A DNA stretch of 14,868 nucleotides from Flavobacteriales bacterium (GTDB lineage Bacteria > Bacteroidota > Bacteroidia > Flavobacteriales_D > Crocinitomicaceae): positions 1 through 14,868 of the forward strand of contig JABJEE010000142.1 in assembly GCA_018665005.1 (NCBI GenBank), given 5' to 3'. The translations under genes and the position numbers were made by a program. Positions 1-6,492 of this stretch are shown here, one piece after another (the first letter of the stretch is position 1; each line of letters opens with the position of its first letter). Under the pieces are notes generated by a model that was not told the DNA's origin, searched no databases, and saw nothing but the letters and a program-made list of their open reading frames with translations.

Positions 1-107
1 AGGAAGCTTCAAAAGCTGAAGCCAAGGAGGAAGCTCCAAAGGCTGAAGCCAAAGAAGAAGCTTCAAAAGCTGAATCCAAGGAGGAAGCTCCAAAAGCTGA
101 AGCGAAA
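1..107 (+). repeat. 27-bp in-frame tandem repeat in the probable rpsB tail
   Basis: Four consecutive 27-bp units begin at about position 0 (cut by the window edge), 27, 54 and 81. Each starts GA(G/A)GAAGCT and encodes EEAxKAExK. Position 4 of the unit alternates Ser, Pro, Ser, Pro, so the array can also be read as two copies of a 54-bp unit. The copies differ at only a few bases, suggesting recent duplication by slippage or unequal crossing-over. Because 27 is a multiple of three, changes in copy number would keep the frame. Confidence 0.85.
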
Positions 108-200
108 AAGGTAGAAAAAAAGCCTGCTGCTAAAAAAGCTGCTGCTAAAAAGCCTGCTGCTAAAAAAACAGCCACTGCGGATGCAGAGAAAGCTAAATAA
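1..200 (+). CDS. rpsB: C-terminal tail of probable 30S ribosomal protein S2 (partial)
   Basis: Only the last 65 codons are in the window; the reading frame is fixed by the TAA at 198-200. The visible part is all low-complexity and charged: about four copies of a nine-residue unit of the type EEA(S/P)KAE(A/S)K, then a Lys/Ala/Pro stretch with repeated KKPAAKK blocks that resembles a histone H1 tail, ending TADAEKAK. No globular domain is visible, so the identity rests on position: rpsB precedes tsf in nearly all bacteria, and from memory many Bacteroidota S2 proteins carry Lys/Ala-rich C-terminal extensions. The stop lies 28 bases before tsf with no terminator between, which fits co-transcription. 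Another Lys/Ala-rich protein cannot be excluded from this fragment alone. Confidence 0.7.
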   Translation, partial: EASKAEAKEEAPKAEAKEEASKAESKEEAPKAEAKKVEKKPAAKKAAAKKPAAKKTATADAEKAK

Positions 201-228
201 AGTATACTAAATCAAAATATAATATAAA

Positions 229-1059
229 ATGGCTATAACAGCTTCAGAAGTAAATAAACTTCGTCAACAAACAGGCGCCGGAATGATGGATTGCAAAAAT
301 GCACTTGTCGAGTCTAATGGAGATTTTGAAACAGCAGTGGATTTTCTTAGAAAAAAAGGACAAAAAATTGCAGCTAAAAGAGGTGAGAATGATGCAAAAG
401 AGGGCATCATCATTGCACAATCTACAGGAGATTCAAAAGCAGGAGTAATTGTAACATTAAATTGTGAAACTGATTTTGTCGCTAAAAATGATGGTTATGT
501 TCAATTGGTTCAGTCTTTAGTTGATTTGGCTTTAGATAAACTGCCTAAATCATTGGATGAATTGAAAAGTTTGGCTTACAACGAGAAATTATCTGTTGAA
601 GAAAAGATTACTGAACAAATCGGAATACTCGGTGAAAAACTTGATCTTTCAGCTTATGCTATAATAGAATCAGAAAAAGTTGTTGCTTACAACCACCCAG
701 GAAACCAATTGGCAACTCTCGTTGCTTTGAATATCAATTCTGACAACGCTGACGATGCCGGTAAACAAGTTGCAATGCAAGTTGCAGCCATGAACCCTAT
801 CGCTGTAAATAAAGATGGAATCGATTCAAAAACCATTGAAAGAGAGATCGAAGTAGGTAAAGATCAGGCCATCCAAGAAGGAAAACCTGCTGAAATGGCT
901 GAAAAAATCGCAATGGGTAGATTGAATAAATTTTTCAAAGAAAACACTTTACTGAGCCAACCATTTGTGAGAGACAATAAACAAACTGTAGAACAGTTTT
1001 TAAATACAACCGAAAATGGTCTTACCGTTTCTGAGTTTAAAAGATTCTCATTGAGTTAA
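229..1059 (+). CDS. tsf: Elongation factor Ts
   Basis: EF-Ts is the cytoplasmic nucleotide exchange factor that releases GDP from EF-Tu during translation elongation. The 276-residue length is normal for the family. The N-terminal UBA-like domain with TGAGMMDCKNAL (about 15-26) and KKGQKIAAKR (about 42-51) is followed by the core signature TDFVAKN (81-87), the segment that inserts beside the EF-Tu nucleotide site. The C-terminal part (KPAEMAEKIAMGRLNKFF) matches the end of the dimerisation domain. The ATG at 229 gives the classic MAxITASxVxxLR start. It follows the probable rpsB by 28 bases, as in most bacteria, and a strong terminator follows the stop by about 20 bases, so this is the last gene of the ribosomal-protein transcript. 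No Shine-Dalgarno sequence is visible upstream. Confidence 0.97.
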   Translation: MAITASEVNKLRQQTGAGMMDCKNALVESNGDFETAVDFLRKKGQKIAAKRGENDAKEGIIIAQSTGDSKAGVIVTLNCETDFVAKNDGYVQLVQSLVDLALDKLPKSLDELKSLAYNEKLSVEEKITEQIGILGEKLDLSAYAIIESEKVVAYNHPGNQLATLVALNINSDNADDAGKQVAMQVAAMNPIAVNKDGIDSKTIEREIEVGKDQAIQEGKPAEMAEKIAMGRLNKFFKENTLLSQPFVRDNKQTVEQFLNTTENGLTVSEFKRFSLS

Positions 1060-1083
1060 CAAAATTCTAATTGAATTAACAAA
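1044..1083 (+). repeat. 20-bp tandem duplication across the tsf stop codon
   Basis: Positions 1044-1063 and 1064-1083 are two adjacent 20-base copies identical at 18 positions (differences at the 6th and 12th base). The first copy holds the last codons and stop of tsf; the second is untranslated spacer and runs into the terminator stem. It is probably a small local duplication. It leaves the tsf product untouched because the stop is in the first copy. Confidence 0.7.
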
Positions 1084-1110
1084 AGCTATCTTCGGATAGC
1101 TTTTTTTTTT
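1081..1110 (+). terminator. Rho-independent terminator after tsf
   Basis: AAAAGCTATC (1081-1090), loop TTCG (1091-1094), then GATAGCTTTT (1095-1104) form a perfect 10-bp stem closed by the extra-stable C(UUCG)G tetraloop. The T run continues to 1110. It ends the tsf transcript and separates it from pyrH, which has its own promoter-like element just downstream. Confidence 0.93.
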
Positions 1111-1140
1111 ATTATTCGTTTCTTGGAAATTTGATTTGGC

Positions 1141-1148
1141 TATATTTG
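1141..1148 (+). promoter_or_regulatory. Bacteroidota-type -7 box for pyrH
   Basis: TATATTTG exactly matches the Bacteroidota -7 consensus TAnnTTTG. It lies between the tsf terminator and the pyrH ATG with 15 bases to the start codon, implying a leader of only about 9 bases. The -33 TTG is poor: a TTG at 1123-1125 is closer than usual. The position after a terminator supports it; the element alone is short enough to arise by chance. Confidence 0.5.
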
Positions 1149-1163
1149 TTCAACTGAATTTCT

Positions 1164-1871
1164 ATGAAATATAAAAGAATATTATTAAAGCTGAGTGGAG
1201 AGTCCCTGATGGGAACGAAACAGTTTGGCATCGACAATCAACGGATTAGTTCTTATGCAGAGCAAATAAAAGGAATCCATGAATCTGGTCATGAGGTTGC
1301 CATTGTTATTGGTGGTGGAAATATTTTCAGAGGTGTACAAGCTGAAGAAGGTGGAATGGACAGGACACATGGAGATTACATGGGAATGCTCGCTACCATG
1401 ATTAATTCAATGGCTTTACAAGCAGCATTGGAGTCACATGGAGTTCATACAAGATTGCAATCAGCCATTGAAATGAAAGCAATTGCAGAACCATTTATTA
1501 GACGAAAAGCAGTAAGACATTTAGAAAAAGGACGTGTTGTAATTTTTGGTGCAGGAACTGGAAACCCATTTTTCACAACAGACTCTGCAGCATCTCTAAG
1601 AGCCATAGAAATTAACGCAGATATTATTCTTAAAGGCACTCGTGTAGATGGCATATATTCCGCAGACCCTGAAAAAGATAAAAACGCAACAAAATACGAT
1701 ACGATTACATTTGACGAAGTTTACAAACTGGGCTTAAATGTGATGGATTTAACGGCATTTACCTTGTGTAAAGAAAATGATTTACCAATAGTTGTTTTTG
1801 ATATGGATACTCCTGGTAATTTAGAAAAACTCTTGTCAGGTGCAAATATTGGAACATTGGTATCTAATTAA
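1164..1871 (+). CDS. pyrH: Uridylate kinase (UMP kinase)
   Basis: This enzyme phosphorylates UMP to UDP with ATP in cytoplasmic pyrimidine nucleotide synthesis; bacterial UMP kinases are hexamers of the amino-acid-kinase fold. The 235-residue length is standard. Visible motifs are the N-terminal phosphate-binding strand LKLSGESLMG (8-17), the glycine loop VIGGGNIFRG (48-57), the UMP and phosphate segment GTGNPFFTTDSAASLRA (about 131-147), and KGTRVDGIYSADP near the nucleotide site. It follows the tsf terminator, carries its own -7-like box, and is 11 bases upstream of frr, so the two are probably one transcript. The tsf-pyrH-frr order is conserved across many bacterial phyla. Confidence 0.97.
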   Translation: MKYKRILLKLSGESLMGTKQFGIDNQRISSYAEQIKGIHESGHEVAIVIGGGNIFRGVQAEEGGMDRTHGDYMGMLATMINSMALQAALESHGVHTRLQSAIEMKAIAEPFIRRKAVRHLEKGRVVIFGAGTGNPFFTTDSAASLRAIEINADIILKGTRVDGIYSADPEKDKNATKYDTITFDEVYKLGLNVMDLTAFTLCKENDLPIVVFDMDTPGNLEKLLSGANIGTLVSN

Positions 1872-1882
1872 TATTAAGTGAT

Positions 1883-2446
1883 ATGGTTGAAGATTTAAAT
1901 ATGATTTATGATGACCTAAGGTCATCAAATTTGAAAAAGATAGAGCACTTTGAAGCAGAATTAGCTAAAATAAGAGCGGGAAAAGCATCACCATCGATGT
2001 TATTAGGTGTAATGGTAGAGTATTATGAGGCCATGACTCCTCTTCAGCAGGTAGCAAATGTGAGTGTGATGGATGCAAGAACCCTTATCGTCCAGCCCTG
2101 GGAGAAATCGCTTTTAAATGATATCGCCAAAGGTATTATCGATTCTAATCTGGGCCTAAACCCTCAAAATAATGGTGAACAGCTTATTATCTCTGTCCCT
2201 CCTCTCACTGAAGAACGAAGAAGAGACTTGGTAAAAAAAGCAAAAGCAGAGTCTGAGACAGCAAAAATAGGTTTGCGAAATAACAGAAAAGATGCTCTTG
2301 ACCTAATTAAAGAGCTTAAAAATGATGGTTTATCAGAAGACATGATGAAAGATGCTGAAAGTGAAATTCAGGATGTAACGAATGACTTTTCGAACCAAAT
2401 CGACGCCTTCTTAATTATAAAAGAAAAAGATATTATGACCGTATAA
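1883..2446 (+). CDS. frr: Ribosome recycling factor
   Basis: RRF acts with EF-G to split post-termination ribosomes. The protein has 187 residues, normal for the family. Recognisable segments are ELAKIRAGKASPSML (about 27-41), in the long helical domain that contacts the ribosome, VQPWEKSLLNDI in the hinge, NNGEQLIISVPPLTEERRRDLVKKAK, and the C-terminal helix ending DAFLIIKEKDIMTV. Starting at 1883 adds six residues (MVEDLN) before a second in-frame ATG at 1901. Either could be used; the longer form gives the more typical family length. It ends 14 bases from the stop of hpd on the opposite strand, with no convincing terminator between the convergent genes. Confidence 0.97.
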   Translation: MVEDLNMIYDDLRSSNLKKIEHFEAELAKIRAGKASPSMLLGVMVEYYEAMTPLQQVANVSVMDARTLIVQPWEKSLLNDIAKGIIDSNLGLNPQNNGEQLIISVPPLTEERRRDLVKKAKAESETAKIGLRNNRKDALDLIKELKNDGLSEDMMKDAESEIQDVTNDFSNQIDAFLIIKEKDIMTV

Positions 2447-2460
2447 CTACGGATTCGTAA

Positions 2461-3618
2461 TTACAGGGTTCCTCTACTCTCCTGCTCTCTTTCGATAGAT
2501 TCAAATAACGCTTTAAAATTACCAGCACCAAAACCTCTGGCTCCCATTCTTTGAATAATTTCAAAAAACAAAGTAGGTCTGTCTTCAATCGGTTTCGTAA
2601 AGATCTGTAATAAATACCCCTCCTCATCTGCGTCAATCATAATCCCTAAACCTTTAAGAGTTTCTATATCTTCTTTCAATTCATGGTTGTGTTCTTCCAA
2701 TCGAACTGGAACAGATTTATAATATTCATCTGGTGGCGTACTCAAAAATTCAATACCACGTTTTCTCATTTCTGAAACCGTACTTATAATATCATCCGTT
2801 GCCACAGCAATATGTTGTACACCAGGACCTTCATAAAAATCTAAATATTCTTCAATTTGAGACTTTTTCTTTCCTTCTGCAGGTTCATTAATAGGGAATT
2901 TTATTCTTCCATTTCCATTACTCATCACCTTACTCATTAATGCCGAGTATTCAGTATGAATTTGCTTATCGTCAAATGATAGAAAATTCTCAAATCCCAT
3001 AACATCCTCATACCACTTCACCCAGATATCCATTTCGCCCCAACCCACATTTCCAACCATATGGTCAATGAACTTTAGACCTACCGAACTTGGTTTGTAA
3101 TCAGATTCCCACTTTCGAAATCCTGGTAAAAAAGTACCATTATAGTTTTTTCTTTCAACAAAAACATGTACCGTTTCACCATAAGTATGTATCCCTGCAC
3201 GGACAACCTCGCCATGCTCGTCTTTCTCTACAACAGGCTCAAAATAAGATTTGGCGCCTCTAGATGTGGTTTCTTCATATGCTTTTCTGGCATCCTCTAC
3301 CCAAAGGGCTACCACCTTAACACCATCCCCATGCTTTACAAGATGATCGTTAATTGGGGAACTCGAATTTAAAGGCGTAGTAAGGATTATTTTGATTTTA
3401 TCTTGTTTAACTACATAGGATACAGAATCTTTACTCCCGGTTTCTAATCCTCGATATGCAAATGATTGAAACCCAAAAGCGGTTTTGTAAAAATGTGCAG
3501 CCTGCTTCGCATTACCAACATAAAACTCAACATAATCAGTACCAAGTAAAGGAAGAAAGTCTTGAGCACCTTCAAATATCTTTTCTAAACCGTATTCAAC
3601 GTTATTTATATCTTTCAT
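2461..3618 (-). CDS. hpd: 4-Hydroxyphenylpyruvate dioxygenase
   Basis: This Fe(II) enzyme converts 4-hydroxyphenylpyruvate to homogentisate with O2, the second step of tyrosine breakdown after transamination. The 385-residue protein has two vicinal-oxygen-chelate halves. The N-terminal half begins at GTDYVEFYVGNAKQAAHFY. The catalytic half carries the iron ligands: His in KFIDHMVGNV (about 186), His in GVQHIAVATDD (about 270) and Glu in LFFEIIQRMG (about 353). The C-terminal gate helix RGFGAGNFKALFESIE is the family hallmark. It lies 17 bases downstream of hmgA on the same strand, so the two consecutive steps are probably co-transcribed from a promoter upstream of hmgA. No fumarylacetoacetase or maleylacetoacetate isomerase is in the window, so the pathway must be completed elsewhere. 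Confidence 0.96.
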   Translation of the reverse strand: MKDINNVEYGLEKIFEGAQDFLPLLGTDYVEFYVGNAKQAAHFYKTAFGFQSFAYRGLETGSKDSVSYVVKQDKIKIILTTPLNSSSPINDHLVKHGDGVKVVALWVEDARKAYEETTSRGAKSYFEPVVEKDEHGEVVRAGIHTYGETVHVFVERKNYNGTFLPGFRKWESDYKPSSVGLKFIDHMVGNVGWGEMDIWVKWYEDVMGFENFLSFDDKQIHTEYSALMSKVMSNGNGRIKFPINEPAEGKKKSQIEEYLDFYEGPGVQHIAVATDDIISTVSEMRKRGIEFLSTPPDEYYKSVPVRLEEHNHELKEDIETLKGLGIMIDADEEGYLLQIFTKPIEDRPTLFFEIIQRMGARGFGAGNFKALFESIEREQESRGTL

Positions 3619-3635
3619 TTTAATTATTTATCCTA

Positions 3636-4793
3636 TTAATGTATCCAAGATTTATAATAATCTTTTACTTCTATTTCTAATGCTTGCTCTGTCAACTTTA
3701 AAGGTTTAAATGTATCAACCATTACTGCAAGTTCCTCTGTTTTCGTTTTTCCGATACTCCTTTCATACGCTCCAGGGTGAGGACCATGTGGTATTCCTGA
3801 AGGGTGTAATGTGATCTGACCTTTTGATATATCGTTACGACTCATAAAATCACCATCAACATAATATAAAACCTCATCTGAATCAATGTTACTATGATTA
3901 TATGGTGCCGGAATAGCTTCTGGATGATAATCATATAATCGGGGACAAAATGAGCAGATCACAAAAGCTGACGTCTCAAAAGTCTGATGAACTGGCGGAG
4001 GTTGATGAACACGGCCTGTAATCGGCTCAAAGTCATGAATCGAAAAGGCATATGGGTAATTGAATCCATCCCAACCTGCAACATCAAAAGGATGCGAGGC
4101 GTAACAATAATCATAGAGGATTCCCTCTTTTTTAATCTTTACAACAAAATCTCCCTTTTTATTATGAGTTTCTAAGTCTTTTGGGGTTCTAAAATCTCTT
4201 TCACAATAAGGAGAATGCTCAAGTAATTGACCAAACCAATTTCTGTAACGTTTCGGTGTATAAACAGGGTGCTTCGATTCCGTAATAAAATGACGGTTAT
4301 TTTTGTCTTCAAAATCCATTTTATATATCATACCTCTCGGAATAACTAGGTAATCACCATATGAAAACTCGATATTACCAACCTGAGACCGAAGTGTTCC
4401 TTTTCCTTCATGGATAAATATTACTTCATCCGCATCCACATTTTTGTAAAAATAATTTTCATTAACATTACCGGGTCTTGATAGATATAAGGTGACATCA
4501 CTATTTGTAAGGACCGGAATTCTTGAATCAATCAAATCACCTACAACAGGGACATCAAACCCCTTAAAAGCTCTCATTTGAAGATTCTTATCAATGGCAA
4601 CTTTTGGACTGATATCTTTCTTTCCAAGAATATCTTTAACTAAAGTTGGTGGATGAATGTGATATAAAAGTGATGACATTCCATCAAATCCAATTGTACC
4701 GAACAATTGTTCATGATGCAATTCACCATTCTCTTGCTTGAATACAGTGTGTCTTTTGTGTGGTATATTTCCTAAATGTCTGTAAAATGGCAT
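3636..4793 (-). CDS. hmgA: Homogentisate 1,2-dioxygenase
   Basis: It opens the aromatic ring of homogentisate to give maleylacetoacetate in tyrosine and phenylalanine catabolism, using non-haem Fe(II) in a cupin fold. Supporting segments are LFGTIGFDGMSSLLYHIHPP (about 30-49), a first cupin block with FIHEGKGTLRSQVG, SDEVLYYVDGDFMSR (about 309-323) and the metal-site motif GIPHGPHPGAYERS (333-346), whose His and Glu are the likely iron ligands by family knowledge. At 385 residues it is shorter than the roughly 430-445 of animal and proteobacterial enzymes; I recall this short form as usual in Bacteroidota. It is the first gene of a two-gene operon with hpd (17-base gap) and is transcribed divergently from the threonine dehydrogenase gene across a 126-base intergenic region containing an inverted repeat. 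Confidence 0.94.
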   Translation of the reverse strand: MPFYRHLGNIPHKRHTVFKQENGELHHEQLFGTIGFDGMSSLLYHIHPPTLVKDILGKKDISPKVAIDKNLQMRAFKGFDVPVVGDLIDSRIPVLTNSDVTLYLSRPGNVNENYFYKNVDADEVIFIHEGKGTLRSQVGNIEFSYGDYLVIPRGMIYKMDFEDKNNRHFITESKHPVYTPKRYRNWFGQLLEHSPYCERDFRTPKDLETHNKKGDFVVKIKKEGILYDYCYASHPFDVAGWDGFNYPYAFSIHDFEPITGRVHQPPPVHQTFETSAFVICSFCPRLYDYHPEAIPAPYNHSNIDSDEVLYYVDGDFMSRNDISKGQITLHPSGIPHGPHPGAYERSIGKTKTEELAVMVDTFKPLKLTEQALEIEVKDYYKSWIH

Positions 4794-4802
4794 AATTGTA
4801 TA

Positions 4803-4826
4803 TTGTTATCGACTACAAAATAACAA
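4803..4826. promoter_or_regulatory. Inverted repeat in the hmgA-tdh intergenic region; candidate operator
   Basis: TTGTTAT (4803-4809) and ATAACAA (4820-4826) form a perfect 7-bp inverted repeat with a 10-base spacer, ending 10 bases upstream of the hmgA start codon. A further half-site-like AATAACGA follows at about 4829-4836. On the minus strand, TTATTTTG (4823-4816), one mismatch from a -7 box, sits inside the repeat, so a bound protein would block hmgA transcription. The symmetry is visible; the regulator and function are inferred. A weak hairpin in the hmgA leader is the alternative. Confidence 0.35.
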
Positions 4827-4897
4827 CGAATAACGAAATAAAAAAATGACTATTATCAGTTTTGAACAAATGCACTCAAATAATTCAATTCAAAGGT

Positions 4898-4905
4898 TAA
4901 ATTTG
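4898..4905 (+). promoter_or_regulatory. Bacteroidota-type -7 box for the threonine dehydrogenase gene
   Basis: TAAATTTG is an exact TAnnTTTG match 14 bases before the ATG at 4920, the same short spacing as at pyrH. The predicted leader is about 8 bases. No good TTG -33 element is found at the expected distance; TTTG at 4861-4864 is too far upstream. Confidence 0.45.
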
Positions 4906-4919
4906 TAAAAAAAAATCAA

Positions 4920-5855
4920 ATGTCAAAAATACTAGTCATCGGGTCGAGCGGTCAGATTGGAATTGATTTGGTTCTCGAATTGCGACGAATACACGGTCAA
5001 GAAAATGTTATTGCAACCGATATAAAAGAGCATTGTCCTCCATTAATAAAAAACGGGCCTTTTTACCAATTGGATATCTTGGATAAAGAAAAAGTATTGA
5101 ATCTAGTTCAAGAAGAAAATATATCAGAGGTATATTTATTGGCCGCATTATTATCAGCTATAGCAGAACAAAAACCGCATGCCGCTTGGAAATTAAACAT
5201 GGATGGTTTGTTTAATATATTAGAACTCGCTAAAGATGGATTATTAAAAAAAATATTTTGGCCTAGCTCAATTGCCGTATTTGGATCTAACTCACCAAAA
5301 ACAAACACGCCACAACATACAATTATGGAACCAAGTACCATATATGGAATATCAAAACTAGCTGGTGAAAGATGGTGCGAATATTATCATGAAAAATATG
5401 GAGTTGATGTAAGAAGTATTAGATATCCAGGATTGATTTCTTATAAAAGTAAACCCGGTGGAGGAACTACAGATTATGCAATAGAAATATTTGAAAAATC
5501 GATAAACAAGGAGCCTTTTTCTTGTTTTTTATCTAAAGACACCGTTCTACCAATGATGTATATGGATGACGCCATAAGAGCTACAATTGAAATTATGGAA
5601 GCACCACCTGAAAAAATTAAAATCAGATCATCATATAATGTAGCTGGAATTAGCTTTACTCCTGAACAAATTGCAAAGGGGATTGAGGACGAAAATGGAC
5701 CACTTATTATATCGTATAATCCGGATTTCAGACAAGAAATAGCCAACTCTTGGCCTGATTCAATTGACGACAATCATGCCCAAAATGATTGGAATTGGAA
5801 TGCGAATTTCGATTTAAATAAAATTATTTTTGAAATGCTCAAAGGCATGTCATAG
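4920..5855 (+). CDS. L-Threonine 3-dehydrogenase, SDR (UDP-glucose epimerase-like) type
   Basis: The protein is an extended short-chain dehydrogenase of 311 residues. The NAD-binding loop GSSGQIG is at 8-14, with an acidic residue after the second strand (ATDIKE) that favours NAD. The catalytic pair is YGISK (Tyr142, Lys146), preceded by the PSSIAVFG serine region. RYPGLISYKSKPGGGTTDYA, LPMMYMDDAIRATIEIMEAP and RSSYNVAGISFTPEQIA match the SDR-type threonine dehydrogenase known from Flavobacterium and animals, which oxidises L-threonine to 2-amino-3-ketobutyrate. A general nucleotide-sugar epimerase is less likely given these segments. It stands alone, divergent from hmgA. The spacer after the stop holds only a weak AT-rich hairpin (5877-5897). 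The neighbouring tyrosine operon makes this a small amino-acid catabolism island. Confidence 0.85.
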   Translation: MSKILVIGSSGQIGIDLVLELRRIHGQENVIATDIKEHCPPLIKNGPFYQLDILDKEKVLNLVQEENISEVYLLAALLSAIAEQKPHAAWKLNMDGLFNILELAKDGLLKKIFWPSSIAVFGSNSPKTNTPQHTIMEPSTIYGISKLAGERWCEYYHEKYGVDVRSIRYPGLISYKSKPGGGTTDYAIEIFEKSINKEPFSCFLSKDTVLPMMYMDDAIRATIEIMEAPPEKIKIRSSYNVAGISFTPEQIAKGIEDENGPLIISYNPDFRQEIANSWPDSIDDNHAQNDWNWNANFDLNKIIFEMLKGMS

Positions 5856-5871
5856 CTGCGATACAGCACTA

Positions 5872-5974
5872 TTTGTTTACTTATAATTTACAAGTAATTT
5901 GATTTTGTTTAACGTTTTATTTGTTTTGTTAAACAAATTTTGTTTAGCTTTACAGAAAAATAATTAAACAAAAC
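5872..5974 (+). promoter_or_regulatory. Cluster of TTTTGTTTAAC-like repeats upstream of the sigma/carotenoid operon
   Basis: The 122-base region before the sigma factor gene holds at least five related motifs: TTTGTTTAC (5872-5880), TTTTGTTTAAC (5903-5913), TTTTGTTAAAC (5924-5934), TTTTGTTTAGC (5938-5948) and an inverted copy, TTAAACAAAAC (5964-5974). The second and third start 21 bases apart, about two helical turns. The third lies in a 13-base near-palindrome, TTTGTTAAACAAA (5925-5937). There is no exact TAnnTTTG on the plus strand here. These are visible facts. That they are operator sites or alternative-sigma promoter elements controlling the operon is inference; low-complexity T-rich sequence is a partial alternative explanation. 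Confidence 0.55.
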
Positions 5975-5977
5975 ATT

Positions 5978-6490
5978 ATGTCAACTTTAGAATTTAACGA
6001 AGCATTAATCGATATTGAGAATAATCTTCGATCGTTTGCCCTAGGTTTTACAAGAAACAACGAAGACGCAAAAGATTTAACACAGGAAACGATGCTCAAG
6101 GCAATCACCTACAAAAACTACTATACCCCTCAAACAAACTTCAAAGCATGGGTATTTACAATTATGAGAAATATATTCATTAATCAGTATCGAAGAAAAG
6201 TAAAATCGGGTACAATTTTTGACAACTCAAAAGAACTTTTCTTAATCACGAATAGCCCGGGTAAGGATGAAAGTCCAGTTTCTCAAATAGCCACAAAAGA
6301 TATCGAATCAAAAATTGATGGGTTAAGTGAAGAATATAAAGATCCATTCGTTATGCACTTTAAAGGTTTTAAATACAAAGAGATAGCAGACAAACTTGGA
6401 ATTCCTATTGGAACAGTTAAAAGCAGAATATTTATAGCACGAAAAAAATTAATAGATTTGCTTCCTGATTATTCATTTTCTTTAAGTTAA
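5978..6490 (+). CDS. ECF-type RNA polymerase sigma factor
   Basis: A 170-residue group IV (extracytoplasmic function) sigma factor that should direct RNA polymerase to a small regulon. Sigma-2 spans about 10-74, with the core-binding DLTQETMLKA (33-42) and the -10-recognising segment NFKAWVFTIMRNIFINQYRRK. A linker (75-105) leads to sigma-4 (about 108-160), whose helix-turn-helix is YKEIADKLGIPIGTVKSRIFIARKKL. No anti-sigma factor with a membrane segment lies beside it, unusual for ECF systems. Instead it is followed after 2 bases by crtI, so it most likely controls carotenoid and photoprotection genes, possibly including its own promoter. In other bacteria, light-dependent carotenogenesis is often controlled by ECF factors or MerR-type CarH/LitR repressors; none of the latter is in the window. 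Confidence 0.93.
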   Translation: MSTLEFNEALIDIENNLRSFALGFTRNNEDAKDLTQETMLKAITYKNYYTPQTNFKAWVFTIMRNIFINQYRRKVKSGTIFDNSKELFLITNSPGKDESPVSQIATKDIESKIDGLSEEYKDPFVMHFKGFKYKEIADKLGIPIGTVKSRIFIARKKLIDLLPDYSFSLS

Positions 6491-6492
6491 AA

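Noticed and set aside
1..200. Regular repeats at the window start as a possible CRISPR or minisatellite array
   Set aside because: The units are contiguous without spacers, in frame and code for EEAxKAExK, so they are a protein repeat.
2447..2460. TACG-GATT-CGTA hairpin between frr and hpd as a bidirectional terminator
   Set aside because: Only four base pairs and no T run on either strand.
5474..5773. 99-codon minus-strand open frame inside the threonine dehydrogenase gene
   Set aside because: It is antisense to a well-recognised enzyme and has no recognisable motifs.
5877..5910. TTACTT/AAGTAA hairpin after the threonine dehydrogenase gene followed by T-rich sequence as a terminator
   Set aside because: Six weak, mostly A-T pairs with a nine-base loop and no continuous T run; too weak beside the clear tsf terminator.
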